A stretch of 64,000 bases of DNA from Lolium rigidum (lineage: Eukaryota; Streptophyta; Magnoliopsida; Poales; Poaceae), in NCBI RefSeq assembly GCF_022539505.1, contig NC_061508.1, positions 92,421,276 to 92,485,275 on the forward strand, in the 5' to 3' direction. Position 1 is the first letter of the stretch. Every line of letters begins with the position of its first letter. Shown one piece after another: positions 33,300 to 45,708 of this stretch. The position numbers were made by a program, and so were the translations under genes. Under the pieces are notes generated by a model. The model ran no database searches, was not told where the DNA came from, and saw only the letters and a list, made by a program, of their open reading frames with translations.

Positions 33300-33969
33300 A
33301 TCTTCAAAAATCATAACTAAATCATTATAATTTAGAAAAATGCAAATAATATATCAAAATTTCCAAAAAAAATTAAGATCTATCTTGCAAAAATATCAAA
33401 CTTTGAATATTGCAAATATCTCAAAAACCTTCTCAAAATGAGCTATCATGTCCGATGTTTCATGGTTTTCACGCCGAACAACCAATGTTATGGCTAGAAT
33501 CGTCACATAGTTTGTGATATTGTGCTCATATTGTGCACACATGTGCATCTTGGGATGTCTTAAATGTTGCAGGAGGAAGTTTTCCTTTTCATCGCACGAA
33601 AAAACCATTTTCCATTTTTGAGGTGCCGAAAACGGGGTGTTTTATGAAGCAACCACAAAATTAAAGTTTCACATTGGTACCAACACATTTTTAAAAACTA
33701 CTAGACCACCGAAGATGGAAAATTTCTCAACCAGTGTATCTGGAACATTTCCGTCCACCCCTCATGAAAAACACAAATTCATGCCGAATCGGTACGAGGC
33801 CGACCAGATTTGAACAGCTGGTACATGATATAATGCTCAAGAGTTTTTGTAAAAATAATTTTTAGGTTCGCAACATGCTATTTCATTAGAGATCAAATGC
33901 AAGTTTAGCGAGGCTTATCCCCGGGCAAAGGATCTTCATGCCCTCGGTTTGAATATAGTTTGAAACGGG
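33300..33969 (+). repeat. CACTA internal tandem unit 1
   Basis: A unit with period of about 660 bp, marked by AAATGAGCTATCA, ATTGTGCACACATGTGCATC, GGAGGAAGTTTTCCTTTTCA, TTTCACATTGGTACCA, CTCATGAAAAA and GATTTGAACAGCTGGTACAT. Similar units lie at 60368-61099 and after 62262. It breaks at 33970, where LTR sequence begins. Confidence 0.85.
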
Positions 33970-34209
33970 ACACCAACCAAGCCAACTAGGAGGTCACCCT
34001 CCAAGAGTAACAAGCTCACGGTCTCCCACTCGAACTAATCGTGGTGGAGAGCTCAACACTATGCAATGATGCAAAACAAAAACACTAGAGGTGTTCAAAT
34101 CCTTCACACTTAAATTTCACCAAAGCAACATATGCTAGGATGAGATTGAAGAAGAAGAACAAGAAGGAGATCAACAAATGACTCCAAGATCTAGATCCAA
34201 AGGGTTCCC
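33970..34209 (-). mobile_element. LTR fragment, downstream part
   Basis: Left remainder of the LTR that continues at 58394-60367 once the Copia element is removed (junction duplication TTCCC). On the minus strand it reads through GATCTTGGAGTCATTTGTTG to GAGGGTGACCTCCTAGTTGG and stops at 33970 without a CA end, so this LTR is truncated. Confidence 0.7.
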
Positions 34210-35957
34210 TGATGGGATTCGTAGCATAGAAAACAAACAAATTCCTACCGCAAGAACGAATAACAAGCCAAGATCTAATCTAGTAGATGGTAGCAACGAG
34301 GTGAAGATCACCATACCCTCGAAGATCGCTAAGCGTTAACGAGATAAATCTCGTGGTGGATGTAGTCAATCACTTGCCGCTTTCAAAAGCGCGTAGAAGA
34401 TCTTGACGGTGCCGGGCAGCACCTCCGTACTCGGTCACACGTTCGGTGTTGATGACGACGTTCTTCTCCCCGTTCCAGCGGGCAGCGGATGTAGTAGATC
34501 CTCCTCAGAATACCTCCAGCACGACGGCGTGGTGACGGTGGTGGTGGAGATCTCCGGCAGGGCTTCGCCGTAAGAGCTGCAAGAGAAGAAGGAGGAGGGA
34601 ATAGCTAGGGTTTGGGAGAGAGGAGCGGCTTGGGGCGCCGGCTTGGGTCCCCCTTGGTGGTGCGGCCAAGGTGTAGCCAGCCCTCTCCCTCTCCCTCTCT
34701 TTATATAGGTGGAACCCCCAAGGGTTTACCCAAAATCTGAATAAGAGTCCAACTCAAAACCTTCCATATGGGTGAAACCTAGGGGAAGTGGGACTCCTCC
34801 CTTTCATTCCCCTATGGCCGGCCATGGAGGTGGAGTCCACCATGGACTCCACCTTCCCCTTTGGTTGGCCGGCTAGGGTTGGTGGAGTCCATCCGGGACT
34901 TCACCTTCCATGGTGATTTCTTCCGGAAGGTTCTAGAACATTCTAGCGCCTTCCATAAATGCACCGAATCATTTCCGAACTTGGAAAGTGACTTCCTATA
35001 TATGAATGTTATTCTCCGGACCATTTCGGAACTCCTCGTGATGTCATGGATCCCATCCGAGACTTTGAACAACATTCGAACTCCATTCCATATTCCATAT
35101 CTACTTATAACGACATCAAACCTTAAGTGTGTCACCCTACGGTTCAAGAACTATGCGGACATGATCGAGACTCCTCTCCGATCAATAACTAATAGCGGGA
35201 CCTGGAGATCCATAATAGCTCCCACATATTCTACGATTACTTCGTGATCGAAAGAACCATTCACATACGATACCGATTCCCTTTGTCACGCGATACTTTA
35301 CTTGTCCGAGGTTCGATCATCGGTATCTCCATACCTAGTTCAACCTCGTTACCGACAAGTACTCTTTACTCGTACCATGGTATGTCTTCTCTTGTGACCT
35401 AGTCACATGCTTGCAAGCTAATTAGACGACATTCCACCGAGAGGGCCCAGAGTATATCTATCCGTTATCGGGATGGACAAATCCCACTGTTGATCCATAT
35501 GCCTCAACTCACACTTTCCGAATACTTAATCCCATCTTTATAACCACCCATTTATGCAATGGCGTTTTATGTAATCAAAGCATCCTTCCGGTGTAAGCGA
35601 TTTACATGATCTCATGGTCGAAGGACTAGGTTATGTATCGAAAGCTTATAGCAAGTTGAACTTAATGACTTGATCTCATGTTATGCTTACTATGGGTGTG
35701 TTCATCACATCATTCACCTAATGATATGATCTTGTTATTAATAACATCCGATGTTCATGATCAGGAAACCATGATCATCTATTAATCAACAAGCTAGTTA
35801 AATGAGAGGCTTACTAGGGATTCTGGTTGTTTACACAACACACATGTATTAATGTTTCCGATTAATACAATTATAGCATGGAGTGTAAGCATTTATCATG
35901 AACACTAAGATATAACAATAACTATTTTATTATTGCCTCTCGGACATATCTCCAACA
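34210..35957 (-). repeat. Copia 3' LTR
   Basis: 1748 bp. Shares the whole layout of the 5' LTR at 56650-58393, with scattered substitutions and small indels. On the minus strand a TATA box (CTATATAAAGAGAG) lies at about 34698-34711 within CT-rich sequence. Confidence 0.95.
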
Positions 35958-36900
35958 GTCTCTCACTTTCACTAGAGTCAATAATCTAGTTTACATTTGT
36001 AAAGATATAATACCTTGGCCTTCTGGTGCTTATCATGTTTTGCTCACGGGAGAGGTTTCAGTCAACGGATCTGACACGCTCAGAAACGTATGTATTTTGC
36101 AATTCATTTCCGTCTGAACGCATCACTCATTTTCCAAATGAGTCGGCATTAATCATATATGTTCAGTCTTCTGGTGTAACCTTAATTCCGCGGTCTGAAA
36201 TATGTCACTAATATTGTCACACACAATATAGCTTCAAAGTTCTGACACTATCGGAACTACACCAAGTTCTCAAAGAACTCCTCGACTTAAAACTCCTCAA
36301 TCATTGTCAAAACAATGACATAATGTGCCTTCGTTTGTAGAATCAGTCACAATATTTAGAACTCATCTAAATCTAGCATAGACATCTTCTAGCTCATTGT
36401 GCTACCTTTTAAACAACACTTAGCCTAATTGAGATTGAAATTTTATTTTTTATATGTGACCAAACTAATATCGGTGCAACACCTTACAACAATTTGTTTG
36501 TCATTACCCATACAAAATTATATATATATATATATATATCCTTGGTTCTTCTAAAGCACTCAGGGATATTCTTACTGTTGTCCAATGATCATTACATGAA
36601 TCATTCTGGTATATGCTCTTAACACTTTAGAGCACAGGACATCTGATTTTGTACATATTATTCGTGATCTAAAATCACTCATGTGTTTTTACTCATCGAG
36701 TGTCAAATACACTCAAATATTGTTAAACCTTCACATGGAAAAGAACACCTTCTTAATATTTTTATATTAAAATACTTCAATATTCATTCTATGTACTTTA
36801 ACTTAAACTTATTATGTGTTTCAATATATCTTCATAGATCTTGACACTAAATATGTTTTAGTCCATATCCTTTCATTGAAGTTAATTCTCAATGAAACCT
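35958..36900 (-). other. Copia interior, 3' side, no gene left
   Basis: Between the 3' LTR and the RT remnant. A purine-rich tract (AAAGTGAGAGAC on the minus strand, 35958-35972) adjoins the LTR and may be the polypurine tract. A TA microsatellite lies at about 36518-36539. Frames are broken by many stops. Confidence 0.6.
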
Positions 36901-37340
36901 TTTTAATCACATCAAGTATATAATTACATCATTTATAATCAATGATATGTTATCCACATATAATATTATAACTATGTCTCAGCGCTCTCACTTAATTTCT
37001 TGCAAATGCAAGCTTCTTCGCCGTTTCTGATGAAATCATAACTCTTTGATCATTTCATCCGGTGAAGATTCCAACTCCGTGATACTCACTTCATCCAGTG
37101 AAGTTTGTATACCTTTCTAGTATTCTACAGACTAGCAAAACTCTCAGCCGTATCTTGTATACACCTTTAATACACACTTCTGTTAAGGAATGTATTTTTC
37201 CATCCTACTAACATATCTCATAAAAGAAATATGTAGCGATTACTAGAACAATCTGCATAGACTATAAGCATTGCTGCTGAAGATCTAATCTTATCGTAGT
37301 CAACTCTTTGAACTTTGTCATAAAAAATCTTTTGACAAGT
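36900..37340 (-). pseudogene. Copia reverse transcriptase remnant
   Basis: Minus-strand fragments match Copia RT in order. VDYDKI (37287-37304; family VDYxETF) is followed by an ALLAIAAYFDYEI-like stretch read across frames. ILYVDNISLI, the YVDD catalytic box with Asn for the second Asp, lies at about 36945-36970. Many stops and frameshifts; no product is possible. Confidence 0.65.
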
Positions 37341-39096
37341 TGAGCTTCTTCAAGGATATCCCATCCAAGTCCATCAATTTTATAGATCTATTTACTTTCA
37401 AAAAGTATTCACCTGTCTTGGATTTCATGGCGCATAGCCATTTTAACGGAGTTGGGGCCCATCATAACTTCTTTGTATGTAGTTGGTTTATCATTGTTCA
37501 AAATCAATCCTTTGTCCACAAATCATTTGTTTGATCACAAAGTAAACCACATCTACAAGGTTCAATAGATACTTTGATCTCCATGACTATAACACTTTGT
37601 AGACATGGGAGCCATGATCGTCGTGGCTGCTTCCGGAACCACTTCCGATGTTTCGCTACTCAGATCATCATGCTCAGGTTAATCAACCTTATCCATTGTC
37701 CTCCCACTCAAATACTTCGCTGGAAATGAGCAAGTAACATCGACAAACACTTTTATCTTTGACTTCATAGTGGAAAGAATTCCCAAATTGTTCTCTGGGA
37801 TAACCAGCAAAGACATTCATCCGATTTTGGTTGTAAACTCATTTACTTATGCTATGCATACCAAAATTTAAGAAAGGACTATTAGGGTTTATACCCATGC
37901 CATAACTCATATGGTGTCATTTTAACAGATTTATGATGACGCTCTATTTAGTGTAAAAGCGGTAGTCTCTAAAGAATAATCTACAAAAATATAATGGCAT
38001 CATTTTATTTTACATCATCATTAATCCAACAAGGTTTGGGTACGTCTTTCGAATACTCCATCATAACTAAGGTGTTCCGAGAAACGTGAGTTGTGGAACA
38101 ATTTCATAACTCTCTTAGATGTTCGCTAAAAATCGCAATTCAAATATTTCCACCATGATCCAATCATAGATATTTGACTTTTCTATTACGATGATTTCCA
38201 CTTCATGCTGAAATTTATTTGAATCTCTTCAAATGTTTCAAACTTCTTCCTCATCGAATAAATATATCCATATATATACACTCAATTCATTGTTGGAAGT
38301 TTTCATGAAGTAGAAAAATCTTCCGCTCACAACTATGACCAATGAACCACATATATCATCATGTATGTTTCCACTAAGTTGGTTGCCCGTTCAACTCTTG
38401 GCCTATGAACGGTATTTCAGTCATTTTCTTTAGAAAAGATTTGCAAGTGCCAAACGATTCAAAAATCAAATGACTCCAAAAATCCATTTGCATGGAGTTT
38501 CTTCATGCGTTCCTTTCTAACATGACCTAAATGGCGGTTACACAAATAAGTGGAATTCAAATCATTTGCCTTATGGCATTTTAGCGTCAGTGTTATGCAT
38601 GTGTGTTTCACCATTAAGATTTATAATAACTTATCCATCGTACATGGAGTACAGTCATAACTTTGAACAACTCATTGTTTTTATTTGACGAGAGCTAAGT
38701 AACAATTATTAAGTTCTTTATTATATATCTGAAGGGCTAGATAGAATACCAACGACGAACATAATAACACTTTATTTTGTCTAGACGTGCATTATTACCA
38801 CATTCCTTATCAGTCACTTAGGCTATTGTATTCTCGTATTGCGTTGTGTTGTATGACATCTCATACCAACCAATATGGTACAAATACCCAAGAACTTCAT
38901 TGTGTGACCAATCAAAGAATACATTCATAACATGTATATCATCTATATACACCTGAGCTAGACTTTCTAGTCTTTTCTTTCTTTATGCCAAAATCCTTTT
39001 TGTAGTTTCTCTTTTGACTTTCCTCATATTTCAGAAAACACTTCAACATCAATAACTTCTAGGCTTGTTGGTCAAATACCAATAACCTTGAGGTTC
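37341..39096 (-). other. Copia interior, decayed pol, no readable gene
   Basis: AT-rich, stop-filled sequence expected to correspond to integrase and upstream pol. I could not place a specific motif with confidence. It ends at the Gypsy target duplication GGTTC (39092-39096). Confidence 0.5.
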
Positions 39097-40258
39097 TGTT
39101 GCGGTCAGAAACCCACCGGCGAGCAACGACGGGCAACACAGTAGAGCCGGGAGGCTCCCAGAGCTGCGGCTGGCCCTGGTCCCTCGAGCGACGGCCCGCA
39201 AAGCCTCGGCACGCACGTCCGATGCTGGTGCAAGGGCGTGCCACCTGACCTATACCCGGTCGGGGAAGGTGATGGATTTGCTTCGCTTAGTTTCCTGCAT
39301 GGCATACACGTAAACATTAAATACGAGCCTCGATCGGCTCTCGAGTTATCTCGTGAATCGGCTCAAGGAGCCGATCCACCCATGGTTCGTATGAGGTCTA
39401 CGATCACATGGTGGTCCTGCTTGATCAATATAAAGCCAAAACGACCTACGACGATTTAGGGTTTTCACCACATAATCGGAGCATCCTACGCGTGATTGAG
39501 CCTGGCAGCCACGCACGGTGATAATAAACCAACCCTAGATAAGGCCTAAAAACCAACATGAAGTCGATTCCCGGAACATCTTATCTAGGGCTAGCAAACT
39601 ACACCCTACGTGCTACTCGGATCCTTCAACCCGTTTGCAAGGCCTAACTATGCAGATATTAAACTAATCCTTGAAAAACAAGGAGCAATCATAACGGATC
39701 GGATCTACTAAACAATGATCAAGCGAGGTGCCGCCCTTACACCTAAGATAGGTTTAAGGGCGGCTAGACGTCTAAGGGTTGCATGGACGAAAGCATATGA
39801 TACGATGAAACAATGCTAACCCTAACAAATCTATGATAACTACGTTGCTCGCCATCAACAAGGCTTCAGCACGAGCAACGCATGAACGACGAATAAACGT
39901 ATACTGCCTAGATCGCAAGATGCGATCTAGGCAGCATGATGCTTACCCGGAAGAAACCCTCGAAACAAGGGGTTGGCGATGCGCCTAGATTGGTTTGTGA
40001 TGAACGTGATTGTTGTCTTTCTCAATAACCCTAGATACATATTTATAGTCCGTAGACTTTCTAACGTGGGAATAATCCCAACCGTGCACGAGCCAAATTC
40101 TATCTAACCGACACGTATCCTACTATATTTACAGATACACGGGCAAACTAGCCCAAACTTTGTATACAAGGCCGATTCATGTATATCTTTCATGTATATT
40201 CTTCAAGCCCATCTTAATCGCGACCCAACTCTGATCCGGTCAAATTCTGGTGATAACA
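39097..40258 (-). repeat. Gypsy LTR 1 (outer 3' LTR)
   Basis: 1162 bp, the same length as LTR 2. Minus-strand TATA box CTATAAATATG at about 40037-40049. Preceded in the interior by a polypurine tract CCAGGGGGGCATG (40259-40271). Confidence 0.95.
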
Positions 40259-40550
40259 CATGCCCCCCTGGTTTTGGAAATGATAATTCCAAAATCACTC
40301 TGCTTTTCTTCGTCGGGTCATGTCGTGGCAGAGCAGAACCGTCGCAGTACCATCATCATGATGCCTTGCCTTCTCAACTTCTCCGCGTGACCTGGCAATT
40401 TTTTTTTCTTTGGGCACCACTTCCTCGGAAACTGCTGTGGCATTGAATCTCCACTATATCCCCTTTTATTTAACCGCTCCAAACAGTTCGCCACTTCATC
40501 CCCTTGCTCCGTTCCGGCCATCGGCACCAAAAAACCCCAATCTCGGAGCA

Positions 40551-41061
40551 ATGTCTTCCTCCTCTTCCTCCTCCGCCTCGTCGGATCTCTCCTCCCGAGT
40601 CCTTCTCCTCCTCCTCCTCCTCCTCCCGCGAACCCACGCCGGAGTGGGATCCGATGGCGGCTCCGATGGCGGCGCACGACGAGCGCGCCCCGCAGGAGTG
40701 GGACCAGGAGGACCACGCCTCCTCCGTCCGGTCCGAGGACGACAAGTCCTTGACCAGCGGAGATGAAGACCTCCGGTTCCTCGCCGATGGGGAACTGGAA
40801 TCGGAGAGCGAGGACGACTCGTTCTCTTGGGACGATTACACCTCCTCCGAGGAAGAGGAGGAGGAAGACGACGACGACGACTCCCTCGAGGGTTACCCGC
40901 CGGCGAAGCGCCTCCGCGCCTGGTGGGACGACGACGACAGCGACGATGACGAGGAGGACGAGGCTCCCGTAGAGGGCTACGGGAGCAGCGACGAGGAGCC
41001 CGCCGGCAGCAGCGCCGACGAGAGCTCCGATGACGACGACGAGGGCAGCAACGGCCCTTAG
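40551..41061 (+). pseudogene. Antisense acidic ORF, internal region 1
   Basis: Lies opposite to gag. ATG at 40551 follows TATA-like TTTTATTTAACC at about 40462-40473. The product begins with a Ser run and continues WDPMAAPMAAHDERAPQEWD, then long Asp/Glu/Ser blocks (SSEEEEEEDDDDDS) around a basic patch PPAKRLRAWW, and ends DDDDEGSNGP at 41061. An extra A near 40600 (CCCGAGTCC against CCCGGTCC in copy 2) shifts the start out of frame with the rest. Function unknown; the acidic blocks and basic patch suggest a nuclear protein. Comparable extra antisense ORFs are known in Tat-group Gypsy elements. Confidence 0.7.
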
Positions 41062-41379
41062 ATTAGGGACTACTAGCATAGGACTAGTAGTAGTAATCGG
41101 CTTTTGTTCTTTCTTCCTTGAGCAATCGGCTCTTCTCTGTAAAAGCACTTTTATTAATGAAGAAAACATCTCTAAGCCGATTCCGTCATTTTACCAGTTT
41201 TGCCAATTGTCAAAGTAAGTCAACACACCAAGAGCCGATGGCAGCGCATCGGTCCTTGCCATAAAACGCGAGCAAGGCCAGCCCTGTAGATAATGACGGC
41301 TCCCCTTTTCAGATTCCTCCCAGCAGCTCCGGTGGTCCTCTTCTGCAAAAACTCACCACCTTTGAAGAAGGTTGTGATG

Positions 41380-41840
41380 TAGAGCCAGCCGATGACACCC
41401 AAATCGGCTTCAAAAAGCGGAGTGTCTGCTAGGTCAGCTGCCCCCCGAGCCTCAGTCAAGGCGAGGACAGCGGTGAGGAAAGTAGCTGCCCGGAAGACTC
41501 TGAAGCGCCAAAGCCTTACTCCAGCTCCAGAAGGCTCGCACGTAAGTTTCACCCATGCTTTGGCTGATGTCATTCATCCTTGTAGGCTTCTGCAGCATAC
41601 TTGTGTTTCTTCCACAGACCCCCACTGAAGAAAAGTCTAGTGAGGACACACAGTCCAGTCGAAGGGACTCGAGCTCGGGCAAATCTGAGAAAACCACCAC
41701 GCAGAGCCAGCCAGACTTGCCACCGTTGGCTTCCAAGAAATGGTCAGCCCCTGAACCTGCCGTTTTCCAAACTCCCATCAAAGCAGGGCAGGGCAGTCTA
41801 CGCACAAAGAGCCGATGCATCAAGAGAGCTCGTAAGGAGC
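41380..41840 (+). pseudogene. Antisense spliced gene, partial, internal region 1
   Basis: A possible exon 41380-41541 (after GATGTAG) is basic and Ala/Ser/Lys-rich (KSASKSGVSARSAAPRASVK). Donor CAC|GTAAGT begins an intron 41542-41617 ending TTCCACAG. The next exon starts TPTEEKSSEDTQSSRRDSSS in phase 0 and reaches IKRARKEP near 41838. Compared with copy 2, about 510 bp that hold the last two introns and exons are deleted here. It resembles the tail of plant-mobile-domain-type genes carried by some Gypsy elements; that assignment is tentative. Confidence 0.55.
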
Positions 41841-42342
41841 CGATGCAGTTACATTCTGAAGTCGATGTCTGTGCATCGGCTGTACACACATTTTTTCTTA
41901 CTGGCCGATTTTTCTATCAGCCCCCAATATTTCACTGCCCATGAATCGCACATGTTCATCTGGTTAGGTGCCCCCCGAGCCGAATCTGTCAGGTAACTGC
42001 AGATATCGGCTCTGTAGTTAGCCAAGGCACTGTACTTGAACATCGGCTCCGTCAGGACCAATGTTGACTTCTTCCAGCTCATTAGCTGACGTAAACCCGT
42101 ATCCCAGCTTTCCGTCGCCCGTTAGATCGACGTTGAACACAGGCAGGACGTATGGTGAGGATAATTTTGGCCGATTGCTGGAATCAGCCTCCATATTGAT
42201 TGAATTGCTCAATAAAGGTTTACATCTTGGTCTTGCTGTACTATAACTACGTGACATGCTTGAGACAAGATTATCCCGTTTTATTTTTTGGGGCCGATCA
42301 CAAGGATCGGCCTTGCCACGTACGTCCATAGATTTGCTCTTG

Positions 42343-42840
42343 TTACACGGTCAGGCCGGTGGATAAGACCAGCCTCACCCCGTCTTTTGTCACGTCGATG
42401 CGCTCGCAGTCGTCCAAAGTGATGCCTGAGAGTGGCTCTTGGCCTGCCGTCTCCCAAATGTTCATGTCAGCCGTTGAAATCTCGGCTGAGTCATCTGCGT
42501 GGACGACCTCTACTTCATCTCCATCCCACTGTATTAAACATTGGTGCATCGTGGATGGAATGCAACGATTGGCGTGGATCCAATCTCTCCCTAGCAGGAC
42601 AGCATAGGTGCTCTTGTTATCGACAATAAAGAACGTCGTAGGGATGGTTTTCCTTCCTACGGTCAGATCCACGTTCAGAACACCTTGTGCTTTAGATGCT
42701 TGGCCGTTGAAATCGCTCAGTGTAACGTTGGTCTTGATCAGATCCGAGCTAGAGCGTCCCAACCGACGTAGCATGGAGTATGGCATAATGTTGATCGCCG
42801 CTCCGGTGTCCACCGAGCATCTTGTTGACAGGCTGCCCAT
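42343..42840 (-). CDS. Gypsy aspartic protease, internal region 1
   Basis: An open 165-codon frame with ATG at 42840 that is probably the 3' part of a gag-protease polyprotein. The retropepsin signature VDTGAAINIMP lies at residues 10-20 and the second hallmark VLLGRDWIHANRC at about residues 78-90. This family cleaves the retroelement polyprotein. The frame ends at TAG/TGA before any RT; downstream sequence is UTR-like. Both catalytic-site motifs are intact, unlike gag in the same copy. Confidence 0.85.
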   Translation of the reverse strand: MGSLSTRCSVDTGAAINIMPYSMLRRLGRSSSDLIKTNVTLSDFNGQASKAQGVLNVDLTVGRKTIPTTFFIVDNKSTYAVLLGRDWIHANRCIPSTMHQCLIQWDGDEVEVVHADDSAEISTADMNIWETAGQEPLSGITLDDCERIDVTKDGVRLVLSTGLTV

Positions 42841-42849
42841 TGATATAAC

Positions 42850-45700
42850 CTCGTAAGTACAGGGCCTTCAGGTGTCTGTAGCTTCTTTCTCGTGGCTTCT
42901 CAAAGATAACTGGCCGTGGGCCGCAGTCAAGTTGTGTCACAGGTGCTTCGTCTAATCCTGGAGCACTAAACTCCGCTGGAAGGATGAACAGCATGTTTGT
43001 GCCAGCCGATGTCTCATCATCGGCTTTCCTTTGTTTGGGGCCCCACTCTTTCTTTTGTGGTCGACCTTCTTCGTCCAGAGTTCGCTGAATTTTCGCGGCC
43101 AGATCAGGCCGCGCCTTCCTTAACGTGGTATAACCTTTCGGCTTCCTCCAAACCACGTAGTCGCTGAACCCTACGCTTTTGGGAACGGCTGAGTCCATCA
43201 GGGCACCACCTTGGCCGGTGGTACTTATCTTCTTCTTCTTCATCGTCGTCTTCTAACTCCTCGAGATCTTCCACCCGAGAGGACTCAGCTTGCTTGTTCC
43301 GAGATGGGAGAGGCCCTAGACGTTTGAACACCGACACGTCACCCGCATCCTTCTTCTTCGTCTACATTCGGGCAGCTTGCCGATTGTAGGCAATCGGCTC
43401 ATTCCCTGAATCCCAGCGAAGTGTACCGGATAAGGGACAGTCCCAGTGCCTATCCACGTCGTCTTGCTCTCTTGGCTTTTCCTTGGCGTGGCGCTCATAT
43501 CTCTCCTCGTCGCGATCATGCCGACGATGTCTCCCCGGCGTCCCTGCTAGCCAGACGATCTCTTTCGTCATCGTCGTCGTATCGTCGTCGTTGGTCGTAT
43601 TGACTCACGTATTTGTTGAGGAGGTGATCCGAGAGAGGTCGCTGATATCGCACATTCCTCACTTCTCCCTCTGTGATGTAGCGCTTGCCATCGTGCCGGA
43701 GCCGATCGCGTGGAACGGCTTCCTCTTTGTCCTTGTTACGAGAGCAGCTGCCCTCGTCTCTGTCCTTACCAGGGTGGTGCCCAGGTCCTACCATGTTGAT
43801 GCTGACCGAGAAACCTGGCTGGCACCTCTCAGGGTAAGTGCATTCCACCATGGTAAAGGCGGGGAAAGGGTGTGTGTCGACTTTCATGGCGTACTGGCTG
43901 AAAATTAGACGCCCTTGTTCTATCGCCATTTGGATTTGTTGATGCCATACCCTGCAGTCGTTGGTGGTATGGGTGAACGTGTTATGCCACTTGCAGTATG
44001 GCTTTCCGTTCAGCTCCTGCGCCGTGGGGATTTTGTGGCCTTCGGGTACCTTTAGCTGCTTCTCCTTAAGTAAGAGGTCGAAAATTTGCTCGGCTTTGGT
44101 CCCGTCGAAGTCAAACCCTCTTGGAGGACCTTGTGGCTTAACCCATTTGCGAGGACACGGGGCTTGCCCCCGAGTCCATTCAGCCACTGCTACCTCTTGA
44201 TCTCCCGCGAGCCTTCATCTTCATCCGCCTCAACCGGGACTACCGCACGCTTGAATTTATCCTGGTACAACTTCGGGTGGCGCTGTTCATATGATGACAG
44301 CTTACGAACCATATGCGCCGGTGAAGGGTAGTCTCGCTTGGGAAGCCATATCCTTGATCGGTGATGCGAGACCCACCACCGCCAACTCGACTGCTTCTTT
44401 TTCAGTCACACGAGCCGAATAACATCGGTTCCTAACGGTCCTGAAGCGCTGGATGTATTCTGACACTGTTTCTCCGCGCTTCTGACGTACTTGTGCTAGA
44501 TCGGCAATGCCAGACTCGGAAGCCTCTGAGTGATACTGCATGTGGAACTCGTTCTTCCAACCGCTTCCAAGTCCGGATTGAGTCCGGTGGCAGCGATGTG
44601 TACCACCCGAAAGCCGATCCTGTGAGGGACCGTGCGAAGAACCTCACACGTAGTTCATCCGATGCCGAGATCGTGCCCAGCTTGCGCCAAATATCGGCTC
44701 ACATGTTCGATTGAACTGGAGCCATCTGACCCACTAAACTTGGAGAATTCAGGGAGCCGATATTTGGGTGGTAGTGGGATCAAATCGTACTCGTTGGGGT
44801 ACGTCTTGGAATAGCCGATTGCCCTCCTTTTCGGCACCATGCCGAACTGGTCTCTCAAGATCGTACCGATCCGATCCGCGGTGCTTGGCTGCAGGAGTCG
44901 AACTCGAAGATTCGCCGGAGTGGCATACTTAGCCAGCCACGCTTGCTTCTCAAGCTCCGAGCCAGCTGCAGGAGTTGAGCTCGGAGGTTCGTCGGAGTGG
45001 CATACTTAGCTAGCCACGTCCGCTTCTCAAGATCTGATCCGGAAGCTCCTCCTGCCGTTCCGAAGTCCCTGCCGTTGCGGTGCCGGTTCGTGAGTGCCCG
45101 ATTCTTCGCGGTCGGCACGTATGTGCACGTGTACCCGTGAGGGATCTCCTTAGGCGCCTCATACAAGAACCGGTAATCACTAGGGTCACCACCGATCTTG
45201 TAGACGACGAATGCCGGTGAACTCGGCACTTCTGGTGCTGCCAACGCGAACGGCAGCGGTGGTCGGGACTGGAGTGGTATTTCTCCTTGGTGAGTCCCTA
45301 GAGCAGGTCCTGACGGCGAGTACTGATGTCTCATTATTTCCTGGACCACCCGAAGGGCGACACGCTCCAAAGTGTTCACCAGGTTCTCAGAATGGCGGTG
45401 CAGCGAATGACCCACCATGAAATTAATCTCCTGACGCAGAGACCTGGTGCGTTCTTCTGAAGGGGTAGACAGGTCCATTCCATCGAGCGCGCCTTCAGGT
45501 GAGAACCCCTTCCACCTAATGCCGTGTGAGCGGGTCCTTTGGAAAGAGCCGATGAGGTCGACTTTGAGGATAGCTTTGACCTCGTCATACTTCTTCTTGA
45601 GCTCCTCAGTCAGATCTTCGTACGTGATCGGAGGTACCTTCCGCCATCTCAGATGTAGATGGCGATGCGGTTGATGTCGAAGACTGTCCCACCGGGCGTG
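42850..45700 (-). pseudogene. Gypsy gag, internal region 1, frameshifted
   Basis: Pieces in different frames run 45829-44855 (which begins inside the LTR), 44858-44655, 44647-44302, 44187-43516 and 43519-42750. Landmarks in order are ITYEDLTEELKKKYDEVK, LPLPPKYRLPEFSKFSGSDG-like, FFARSLTGSAFGWYTSLPPD, SEYIQRFRTVRNRCYSA (capsid), YCKWHNTFTHTTNDCRVW (Cys/His cluster typical of Tat-group gag) and RPRWCPDGLSRSQKRRVQRL. Copy 2 carries longer open stretches. Forms the particle in intact relatives. Confidence 0.85.
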
Positions 45701-45708
45701 CCGGAATG
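45688..45708 (-). other. Probable primer-binding region next to LTR 2
   Basis: On the minus strand the LTR end CCGCAACA is followed by CATTCCGGCACGCCCGGTGG. This is where a primer-binding site should be, and the CGGCACGCCCGGTGGGAC pattern is common at this place in grass Gypsy elements. I do not assign the tRNA. The equivalent site next to LTR 3 is deleted. Confidence 0.55.

Noticed and set aside
36518..36540. TA repeat considered as a TATA promoter or MITE target
   Set aside because: Simple microsatellite in decayed Copia interior; no inverted repeats or gene downstream.
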